NCBI GenBank assembly: GCA_022592435.1
Contig: JABYQS010000502.1
Coordinates: forward strand, 1 to 20,263
Origin: Cerioporus squamosus
Taxonomy: Eukaryota > Basidiomycota > Agaricomycetes > Polyporales > Polyporaceae
Length of the DNA stretch: 20,263 nucleotides
Reading direction: 5' to 3'
The position numbers and the translations under genes are program-made. Shown in pieces: positions 1 through 8,500 of the stretch. Positions within the stretch are counted from its first letter, which is position 1. Every line of letters begins with the position of its first letter. The notes beneath the pieces are model-generated. The model did no database searches. It was not told where the DNA came from and saw only the letters and a program-made list of their open reading frames with translations.

Positions 1-1702
1 ATCGTCAGCAGCAGCGACCCCGCCGGAGGCTCGAGAGCGCGCTGCTGGGTGTGGCTGATCGAGTCGAGGATCGCCTGTGTGTCCTGCTGCCGCTGCCGCT
101 CCGCCGCGAGCACCTGCTTGAGGATCCGGATCTGAATCGACGTCTGTTTTGGGTGTGTCAGAGCACGAACTGCGCGACGAGGAGACGACGCACGTTGAAC
201 ATGCCCAGTGCATCCGTGAGGCTGCTGTGGCACCCGGCCAGTGCCGCTGGATCTCGTCCCGCTGCAGGTACCGCTTGATGAACGGCCGGTGGCTCTGCTT
301 GCTCAGGAACCGGTGCACCTCCTTGTAGGACTCGACGAGCCGGACGAGCGGCGGGTGCAGCTCCACGCCGACCTCGTCGCCCGCCTCCGCGATCTCCTCG
401 CGGATCGACATGAGCACGGTCGCGCAGCGCTCCGTCAGCCGGAGGCACGCCAAGCGGTTGATCTGCGCGCGGGTGAGTGCGCGCACAGAGAGTAACCGAA
501 GAGGGACTTACGTCGACGAGCTGGAGGGCGTCCCAGATGTTCAGCAGCGTCCGCGCGGCCTCCTCGAGGCCGACGATCGGCGCGAACTTGAGCACGTCGA
601 CGCTCACTTCGAGGAGCTCGTGCACGACTTCGCCAGCCATGCCGAGCACGTTCACCGCGGCTTCCGCGACGCGCTGCGGAAGAATATGTCAGTGATGTGT
701 ACTGAACAAGTAAAGGTGCCAATCGAAGGCCTCAGTGCCTTCACTGCACGCGATGACATCACAGCACGCAAACACTGCTGCAAAAGTCTGACTGTGCAGC
801 TGTGCAGTAGCAACGCGCAGGCTTGGCAGCGAGCAGTCACCCACGCAGACTGAGAGCCGCCTCACGGACGCGTCCCTCCAGGCAGTGGGCACACCGCGGG
901 ACGGATGAACTGCGCAGCGTTGCCAGGGTACGCCGCGAGGGCGCAGCATACACCCGGCGCGTCCTGCGAGCCACGAGCGGAAGGGGGAGGTTACGACGTC
1001 GAAGCGCAAGGTCGTGACAGGTCTGTTCGGGAGGAACAGACTGCGAGCGGGACTCTTGAAGTGCGTGAACCAAAACAGCGCACGCGGGAGAACGGGGGAC
1101 GAATGGACAACAGAGAAGGGGAGTACTCACATCGCGAGTCCTGACATACCCATCCGCCTGCTCAACGGGCACCGTCTTCTTCTTCTTCTCGTCCCATGGA
1201 CGCGGAATGACCTCGACGGACGTCCACCAGCTGCTCGAGTCGTCATTCTCGCCTTCCTTCGCGTTCTTGAACGCCAGAGCCAGGAGAGGTCGCGGACGGG
1301 GCTGTGGTGTCGCGAGGTAGAGGACGCCCGGCGGCTGCGCGAGACGCTGCGAGAGCGGAAGTCGGAGGGGCCAGGGCCGAGGGTGGTGGTGGAGGAGGAG
1401 AGAGAGTGGGAGACGGGCGTGGACACGACGCGGGTGATGACGGGGGACGTCACGAGCGGAAGGGTAGGCGGGCGGATGGTGGAGACGGAGCCGCCTCGCG
1501 AGCGGACCGACTGCGTGCTCTGGGACGGGCCCGGGAGGGGGGCGGACCTGATGGACGACGGAGAGGACGCGCCGGCTGGGGCGTGCATGGCCTGGCTCAG
1601 CGGGGAAGGGTGCCGGACGGCGGGCGTCGAGCTAGAGCTAGAGTCTGACGACGACTGCGCAGAGAGCGGCGGCGGGGAGAGCGTGTTGGGCGGAGAAGCC
1701 AT
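1..1702 (-). CDS. TKL-type protein kinase, N-terminal part (multi-exon, partial at left edge, probably frameshifted)
   Basis: This is the N-terminal half of a fungal kinase; the catalytic part is not in this stretch. ATG at 1702-1700 opens a Ser/Pro-rich disordered leader. A frame change follows, which a GT-AG intron ending at 1347 (donor near 1453, 1429 or 1426) would explain. The exon 1346-1131 carries an FKNAKEG...SSSWWTSVEVIPRPWDEK block and ends at GTGAGT. Exon 673-512 (GEVVHELLEVSVDVLKF, LLNIWDALQLVD), intron 511-463 (49 nt, GTAAGT...GCAG), exon 462-194 (NRLACLRLTERC, HRPFIKRYLQRDEI), intron 193-144 (50 nt, GTGCGT...ACAG) and exon 143-1 (TSIQIRILKQVLAAE) form a helical bundle. I recall this as the MLKL-N-terminus-like domain in front of Agaricomycete TKL kinases (memory, not searched). 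Exon 462-194 needs a one-base correction near 241-246 to keep the helix frame. The first intron (1130-674, 457 nt) is unusually long. The frame is still open at base 1. Confidence 0.62.
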
Positions 1703-1731
1703 CGCAGCTGAGAGTAATGAACGGAGGGGGG

Positions 1732-1738
1732 TTATATA
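1732..1738 (-). promoter_or_regulatory. TATA box of the left kinase gene
   Basis: The minus strand reads TATATAA here, ending 29 bases before the ATG at 1702. The placement fits a core promoter with a very short leader, and it supports 1702 as the start codon over the upstream in-frame extension. Confidence 0.5.
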
Positions 1739-2136
1739 CGGCCGCGTTGGGATGTCCGCGGCGTCCTGTCGGCCAGCAGAGCACGATCCCCCGCCCGTGC
1801 GTGTCCGCTCCGGCGTGTGCACGCTCTGAGAGTGTTCTGCGCACGCTCAGCGACCGGCGATGACCCGGCGGGTGTCTGACGGAGGAGAGGAGGTGGAGAG
1901 AGCAGAGAGCGAGTGCAGAGAGCCCACTACGTCTGCTTCCCACGCCACGATGCCCGCGAGCAGCCCCGATATGGCAGCCAGCGTCGCAAGCTGTGCTGCT
2001 CTAAACCTCGCTGCTCTCGTCGTCTGCCGGCTGCACTCGCCCCTGCCGCTGCACGGGATACTCGCTGTGCGCGCTCTGCTCGTCTGCGCTGGCTCTCTGT
2101 GTGCCCGCCGCCGTCTCGCAGGCCGACTCCACACCC
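1739..2136. other. Intergenic, no gene recognised
   Basis: This is the upstream flank of the kinase promoter. It holds purine-rich runs (about 1880-1920) and several short overlapping open frames on both strands. None has splice signals or a recognisable protein. Confidence 0.4.
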
Positions 2137-2654
2137 GGCATTCAACGTGCTCTTCATTCCGCCCCTATGAGCCTCCCGCCGGCATTCGCTGATCGACTCC
2201 GTCCTCTCGATCTCGCTGCTGCATGCTCGCGCCTCTTCTCCCGCTCACCCGACGCGTCTTCTCGACGTCCCATGTCCGTGTTCCCTGCACCCCGCTCATG
2301 TCCTGCGCTTGCTTTGCCTTATACAGCGTCCTGCCGGCTCTCGGACGACGCGCTCTACTAGAGAACACACCGGCGCGTGGCTCGTCATTCCATCCTCGGG
2401 GTTCTTGACTCTTACGGGCTATCGTACGATGACGTGCACCAGGCTAGCCATCCGACATCGACCGGGCACTGTACGCCCGGACCCGGTACGTATGCATACA
2501 TGCTAACATTCCATCGCCCTGACCATTGCGTCCAGCACGTTGCAATTCCCCGGAGTACATCGCATCAAGCCCCCAGATGCCCCCGCATCCGCCCGACCTC
2601 CATGCCTCCTATTTCCGTCGCGATGTCTCGCCGCCGGCAACTCAACGCAACGGA

Positions 2655-2668
2655 GATCTGCGCAGATC
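2655..2668. repeat. Perfect 14-bp palindrome in repeat unit 1
   Basis: GATCTGCGCAGATC is its own reverse complement. The same palindrome occurs in unit 2 at 3464-3477, 809 bp away, inside a conserved context (CGCCGGCAAC before, GAG after). Confidence 0.75.
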
Positions 2669-3463
2669 GAGAGCATCATCTGGATCCCATCCAGTATGAC
2701 GCTCGGCTTGGACGTTGTCCAGCAGGCTCGTGAGCAGCGGGCCTCCTAAGCGTTCGGCATGGCGCTGATGTACGATTCTCTCGACGCATACAGAGTATGC
2801 GCACTCGCGAGCTCAGTGAGCAGACACTCGAGCTCAGCCACCGACATATGGTAGCTTCTACAGCTCCTCCCTCGCGCGCATCCGCTCACTCAATGTTTTC
2901 GACAGACGGTTCACTCAGACCGTCCCCGGGCGTCATCTTGGACAGCTTCGACACACCACCAACTGCAGGATGTCCGGTCCGAACCCCACAGAGAACGTTG
3001 GCCCGGCATTCAAAGCGCTCTCCATGCGTACTCTCCCCCTATTAGCCCCCACCGGCCTCTGCTGATCAAATCCATCCTCCCCTCTCGATCTCGTTGCTGC
3101 GTGCTTGCACCTCTTCTCCCGCTCACCCGACCCGTCTTCTCGACGTCCCATGTCCGGCCCAACCCTGCAAACATGCCCCGCTAGTGTTCTCGTTGCCTTA
3201 TACAGCGTCTTGACGGCTCCCGTGACGTTCGGTGCTAACGCGCGCATGACGTGCACCGGGCTAACCACCCGACCTCGACCGCCCCGACCCGGTACGTATG
3301 CATTATTTCCTCCTACATGCCAACATTCCATGTCGCCAACCATCGTGTTCAGCACGACGCAGTTCTCCGGTGCACATCGCGCACACACAAGCCCCTCACG
3401 CTCCCTGTCCATGCCTCCTATTTCTGTCGCTATGTCCCGCCGCCGGCAACCCGACGCTACGGA

Positions 3464-3477
3464 GATCTGCGCAGATC
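3464..3477. repeat. Perfect 14-bp palindrome in repeat unit 2
   Basis: Second copy of GATCTGCGCAGATC, kept intact although the surrounding repeat units have diverged. Confidence 0.75.
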
Positions 3478-4060
3478 CAGAGCAAGATCAGCATGTCCTC
3501 TCCATGCCACTCTCGGCTTGACTCGAACCCTGTCGAATAGCATCCCAAGTGGCATGGATATCGAGCATTCAACATGACACTGATACGCGATTTTCTCGAT
3601 GCGTACAGAGTATGCGAGATCAATGAAGGGCAGACAGTCGAGCTCAGCCACCCACATATAGTATGTTCCACGTCACCTCCCTCCCGCTCATCCGCCCACG
3701 CAGTGTTTTCGACTATCCCTCAGTCTGCGCTCTCCGTGGTCCGACTTCCACAGACCATTCGCTCCGGCTTTCAAGATGCTCTCCATTCCACCGACGTCCC
3801 GCTCCCCTGTGGCCATCCTGCCGGTATCTACTGATCGAACCCATTGTTGGCCCTCTCGATCGCGACCTCGCTGTCGCATGCACGCGGACTCTTCTCCCGC
3901 TCACCCGACCTAGCAATGCGTCTTCTGGACGTTGCCACGAGTCGTCTATGCGTCATCGTAGTAGCAATTACTTATGCTCCGTTGTCCTTCTCCACCAACC
4001 CCTGTTCGTCCGCATCGCTTCGTATTGCCTCATATGGCGTCTTTGCAGCTCCCCGGACCT

Positions 4061-4572
4061 CGACTCTCTGTCTGCTCGCAGACCTGCCGCCCTTTTAGAC
4101 AAGGCGCTCTTCCCTCCGAGTCCCTTCAACGAGCACTGTCCCGTCTATCCGCCACACTCCCTCGCTGTTGCGCTGTGCGCTCCCTCACAATCGCGACCCG
4201 GTGCTGCAGCGAAACACACATGATGGCTCCTAGCTACTCGACGTCAAACTACGCCTGTCTGACTCGGATGGGAATCCCAACACAGCGGTACGCCAGGCGA
4301 CGGGGTAATCACTCAACACAAGTCCTAGCTACTGCACATCCCGCTCCGCCCGTACCCACCCACCACGCGCCGAGTGCCGGTACGACGCCTCCGCCGTGTC
4401 TTTCCGGTGAGTGTGCTCCTGGGTACATCCGCATCTCGGTGCAGAACCGACCCAGCGTACTGACCGTCCCATGCTGTCAGCAATGCCGAGCACGAGCCGT
4501 CCGCTGTACTAGTACTCGCCGGATGCAGTCAGTTCTGGTGCTTCGGGACGCAGGGCGGGGATGCCCACTCAC
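4061..4572. other. No confident gene; scattered splice-like sites
   Basis: The sequence past the third repeat unit contains open frames on the plus strand without recognisable protein content. A plus-strand GTGAGT lies at about 4407. If the minus-strand exon ending at 4573 is real, its following intron would lie here, with a CTGAC branch-like site and a TACAG acceptor about 69 bases downstream of the donor. Confidence 0.25.
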
Positions 4573-5043
4573 CGGGCGAGGGCCGTTGCGTGGACGGTCT
4601 GTGAGACCGGGGCACGCAAGTCAGAGGACGACTCTGCAGATCCTGCAAGTGACCGTCGCGCGGAGGAGACAAGGCAAGGATCACTCACCAGTCGAGGAGC
4701 GGGGGGCCTGTCCCTGGTGTCAGCGACGTCACGGTCCAGAACATCGTACACGGGGCGGAAGACGAGGAAGACAGCGAGCGCGAGTATCGAGAGCGAAGCC
4801 ACAGGAGATCGCCCGGGCGACACGACTCGGACAGTGGGGCGGACGTGTACGAGGAGACACACACAACCGGGACAGGCACCGCAGGGCTTATGTACGTGTC
4901 TGGGTTTGTGCCGTGTTTGTGTCGGGTGAGCGAACCGAGCTCTGACCGGGTCCGTGCGCCGTCTATGTCACCTTTGCCGGCAGTCGGGACTCAGGCTCCG
5001 GGACTCGGACTCGTACGATGCGGCTGTTTGTGTCATCCGCCAT
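4573..5043 (-). CDS. Possible intron-containing minus-strand gene fragment, unknown function
   Basis: I do not recognise a protein here. The support is a chain of good splice sites on the minus strand: donor TG|GTGAGT at 4688, acceptor ACTTGCAG ending at 4643 (a 46-nt intron), a 70-nt exon 4642-4573, and donor CG|GTGAGT at 4572. One frame of the upstream exon contains a hydrophobic stretch (VASLSILALAVFLVF), possibly a membrane segment, then a charged region. An ATG at 5043-5041 opens 24 codons before a stop but could not be linked in frame to this exon, so the gene start is unresolved. The retrotransposon sits 20 bp upstream of that ATG. This could equally be non-coding sequence with chance splice sites. 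Confidence 0.22.
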
Positions 5044-5058
5044 CGCACGTCGGTAAGT

Positions 5059-5063
5059 GCTTC
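5059..5063. repeat. Target site duplication, left copy (GCTTC)
   Basis: GCTTC immediately precedes the 5' LTR and is repeated immediately after the 3' LTR at 14150-14154. A 5-bp duplication is the usual length for Ty3/gypsy integrases. Confidence 0.9.
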
Positions 5064-5466
5064 TGTAAGGTGGCGGGCGCTACGGACTACCGTATCCGGA
5101 CATCGGAATACTCCATTTGGCAGGAGATCTACCAAACGTCCGTCGAGGCGCTCGCGGCCTCGTCGGACATCGTTTTCCTCCGACCTTTGACCAGTTTTCT
5201 TTCACCGTTCTTCTTCCGACTCACTCTTTTCAGTTCCCTTATTCTCCGAGTGTCTTCCGACACTCATTTTCTATTTGGCTATGTTTACTCAGTAGGTAGT
5301 ATATAAGCATGTACGTAGCGAGGCTGGTGCCTCAGTTCTTCGAGATACGACTTCTTCTTACTCAGTTGTTCGTGTTTCGAGTCTCGACTCGTGTTCTACC
5401 GACTCGCTTCGACTCTTGACTTCAAGCTTTCGCAACAAGTCTCGTCGACTCGTCGGTGGCCTCACA
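5064..5466 (+). repeat. 5' long terminal repeat (403 bp)
   Basis: Starts TGTAAGG and ends CCTCACA. Its partner lies exactly 8683 bp downstream. It contains the TATA box of the element. The distal part (about 5375-5455) is dense in GACTC/GAGTC pentamers. A 60-codon open frame lies inside it on the plus strand and is not considered a gene. Confidence 0.95.
5300..5306 (+). promoter_or_regulatory. TATA box in the 5' LTR
   Basis: TATATAA, 236 bp into the LTR. Transcription would then begin around 5330-5340, marking the U3/R boundary. The 3' LTR copy is at 13983-13989. Confidence 0.6.
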
Positions 5467-5497
5467 TTTTTTTGAGTATTTTCTTTTCTCGTATCTT

Positions 5498-5514
5498 TGG
5501 TACTGACGCCGCGG
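5498..5514 (+). other. Candidate primer binding site (weak)
   Basis: TGGTACTGACGCCGCGG begins with the TGG expected opposite a tRNA CCA end. It starts 31 bp past the LTR, farther than usual, and I cannot match it to a particular tRNA. A self-priming mechanism of the Tf1 kind is an alternative. Confidence 0.25.
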
Positions 5515-5539
5515 CTTGATCACCCGTGTGTTGTTAGAT

Positions 5540-8500
5540 ATGGTTGCGAACGCTGAGAAGACATCTAGCGCTCGGACGAGCTCTCGGACCTCGACGGAGG
5601 CGGCCGTAGCTCTCGAAGGGACCGGAACGTTCAGTCCCGAGTCGAACTTCCTTGAAGCAACAGGTGAGTTGCCCAGTTCGATTTCTCTCCCACCCGTGGC
5701 TCCCGACGCCCCCCGTCCCGTCATGAGTCTGCCTCCGCACGTCGTCGGTGACCTTGAGCTGGCGGTGAAGTGGGGATTGGCGGACTATGGACGGCTTGCG
5801 GAAGAGTCGAGTAGCCGCGGACGGGTGACTCGCAAGGCTGCGCGCGCTGCGCGTGGCGGCGAGGCGGAAGACGTCGCTGCAAGTCAGGCGACGTACCGCG
5901 GACACCGAGGGATGCGCGGGAGAACATCCGCAGCATCCAATGGAAGCCGGACGACGGTGCGCGCTGAAGAAGTGCAGCAACCGGCGCCGCTTCAAGGTCA
6001 GGAGGGCGCGATGGCCGCAGCCCTTCCGACGAATAGCGAACCTCCTCTGGAGGGCGAAAAGTTGAGCTCCTTGGAGTCTCGACTTCTCTCGACTACGGGT
6101 CCAGATGTGGACACACACGGTTGGACATTCATCCTGGGCAGGCTAGGACAAGAGAGCGACATACCGGTTGCTTCTGGAACGCCTATCCCTTCGTCCGACA
6201 CCGCTCCTACCTGGTTCGACTTGTGTAGTGACTCGGACCAGCTGGGACCTGTCCCTGAGGGATGGGGAGTGGTAGTTCAGACTCGAATTGTACCTAGCTT
6301 ACCACCTATCGAGCCGTCTGACCAGTCATTTGTGGACGAATTCTGGTACGACGTCGAGAGTTCCCTCAGCGACCGCAGCAAGGGGGACAGCGAGGAGGAG
6401 GTACAACACTCCCTGGGATTGGGTGCCAACCATGCCGAAGCGCAGGAGAGCAGCAAGGGAATAGTGCGCTCTTGGCTTCGGGCCAGTATGGCAGTGATTC
6501 GGGAAGTACACTCGGAAACGGAGGACACCCGGCCTCCGAAGGCAGAACCGGGTTTGCACGAATCGCATAAGGGGAAGCACGTACCTCGTAGCCCTTCCCA
6601 GCGTGAATTCTTGGCCCGTTTTGCGAGCGAACAGCCGGATTCCTCAAAATCGCGTCCAGCTCAAGCTCCTCGGTCCGCAGTATCGGCGGCTGGATCTGGA
6701 GGGCAAGGTCCCAGGGCGTCTTCTCGGCCGAGACCAGACACTCCCGCTCAGTTTCGACGGGAAGCTTCGCAGGTACCGGATGGTGGCTGGTTCCGTGCCA
6801 CAACGGCTTCGGCTGGAGGGCGCGGGCCCCCTAGCTCTTCTAGCTCCAGTTCAGACAGCAGCTCAAGCTCGGACCCCAGCGAACCTTCGGAGGGCGGATC
6901 CGAGTCGGACGTCGAAAGCACTGGTTCAGACAGTTGCCATTCAAGCACGTCTAGTCGTCGCCGGGATAGGAGCGAAGCGCAGAAACGACGCAAGAAGAAG
7001 CAGAGGGACGATCACAAGCGTATGCGGAAGGCTCTCTCAGGGGTTAAGATAAAGCCGCCCTTCAACTGGAATGGTTCGGCCGATTTGGATCTCTTTGACC
7101 AATGGACTTATGAGGTCGATACATGGGGAGAACTTAATGGCCTTGACGACGGACTCATGATCAAGTTAATCGTGCAGTTTATGTCCGGGAAGCCAAGTCA
7201 GTTCTTCATGCGACATGTAGCTACTCGTCAGTCTGAATGGACTGTAAAGGGCTTATACGAAGCGCTGTTTGATTACTGCTTCCCGGCGGATTACAAGGCA
7301 AATCTACGGTACCAGCTGGAACATGCTGAACAGGAGAACTCGCGAGTTCGTGACTTTGTTCGCAAGATAGAACACCTAGCCGTCCGCTTTCCAGATGTAA
7401 CAGATGTACAACTGGTTCACATCTTCTGGCATGGAGTGCACCAATATATTCGCCTCCACCTCATCGAAAAGGGCTTCGACCCTGAGACAACAAAGCTAGA
7501 ACGATTAGTGAAGCATGCAGTGCGTCGAGAGAAGGCGTACCTGCAGGCCCAGAAGGAGAGTCGCACCTTCCAGGGAAAGGTTCCAGGACGGGCGTGGGGC
7601 CGCTTTGAATCCCGCACGAGCGGTCCGCAGCCTTGGAAGCCTAAGCCTGAACAGACAGAAAGTCAATTGCGAGATCGCAAGAGTAAGGACGCACCTGTGT
7701 CCGGGTCTATCCCCAATGCTCCTCGGCGAGCTGCTGATGCACGGACGTCCACTTCAGAGAAGCGAGAACGGAAGAACCAGCTCTCGAAGGAAGAGCTTCA
7801 ACGGTTGCGCTCGGAGGGACGTTGCTTTGCTTGTCGAGAGACGGGGCACGAGAGCCGGAATTGCCCTGCTAGGAAGAAGGCAAAAGCTCCAACGCTGTCC
7901 GCGAGCTCTGTGCGCTTCTCTAAGCTTGAGGCATTGGCGGACGAGGCCCGCAGGGCTGAATCGTTCTTGCGCGTTTCCTCTGTACGGCTGGGAACCAAGC
8001 AGGTCCCGACCCCAGACATCTCGGACCCAGAGCCGTCCGTAGCACTCGACGACTATCCTAGAATCATACACAACATGTTCGTTAGTTATCACGATCCTCG
8101 GATAGCAATGGAGGTCGGGATATCACCTGAAGATAGATTCACTGTCTCCGTTTATGACACGGATACATATGAGGTGTCGGATTGGCTCGCGCCGAAGGGA
8201 CTGCCGTCGGACTACCTCGTAACCCGTCAGCAGATAGACGACGGCGACTGGGGTGTACCGGAGATCATCCAGGCAGAATGGGACAACTGGATTACGATCC
8301 CACCACGTCAAGAGTGGGGGACCGGGTTCCCGCCTTGCGATGCAGCTCCCGAGTCGTCCCCAGCGTTGTACTGGCTGCGGGCTCATGTCGCTGCGCAAAT
8401 ACGAGTCGCATATCCAGATCTGCCAGATCGGGTGCAGTTAGTAGAAGTTATGCCTCATGCTTTAGGCTACGAACTTTACTCACCTTGGCTGGACGAGGGA

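Larger units (their letters stand above)
2137..4060. repeat. Degenerate tandem repeat, two full units and one partial unit of about 760-870 bp
   Basis: Unit 1 starts near 2137, unit 2 near 3004 and a partial unit 3 near 3765. All begin with CGGC(A/T)TTCAA-like sequence and share a CTCTCGATC...CTCTTCTCCCGCTCACCCGAC block (2200, 3085 and 3860 regions). Units 1 and 2 also share GCCTTATACAGCGTC (about 2317 and 3199), TGACGTGCACC (about 2430 and 3246), CCGGTACGTATGCAT (about 2483 and 3290), and the block ending in a 14-bp palindrome. The segment CAGAGTATGCG...GAGCTCAGCCACC precedes the start of units 2 and 3. Identity looks like roughly 70-80% by eye, with small indels. No long conserved reading frame runs through the units, so this looks like old tandem duplication of non-coding or decayed sequence. 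Unit edges are approximate. Confidence 0.7.

Noticed and set aside
158..655. 165-codon minus-strand frame as a stand-alone gene
   Set aside because: It runs through two introns and mixes true kinase exon segments with out-of-frame Arg/Ala-rich sequence. The spliced exons explain it better.
1014..1829. 271-codon plus-strand open frame
   Set aside because: It lies antisense to the kinase leader exon, is Gly/Arg/Glu biased as expected for the complement of Ser/Pro-rich coding DNA, and has no recognisable motif.
3974..4945. 323-codon plus-strand open frame
   Set aside because: Composition is Arg/Ser/Pro/Cys-rich with no domain, it begins in decayed repeat sequence, and better splice signals lie on the opposite strand.
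5117..5299. 60-codon open frame present in both LTRs
   Set aside because: It lies in U3 upstream of the TATA box and would not be in the element transcript from the 5' LTR. Its duplication only reflects the LTR pair.
5516..5539. Eight extra codons upstream of the Gag-Pol ATG
   Set aside because: The open frame extends upstream only from a TTG codon. The first ATG is at 5540, which is the likely start in a eukaryote.
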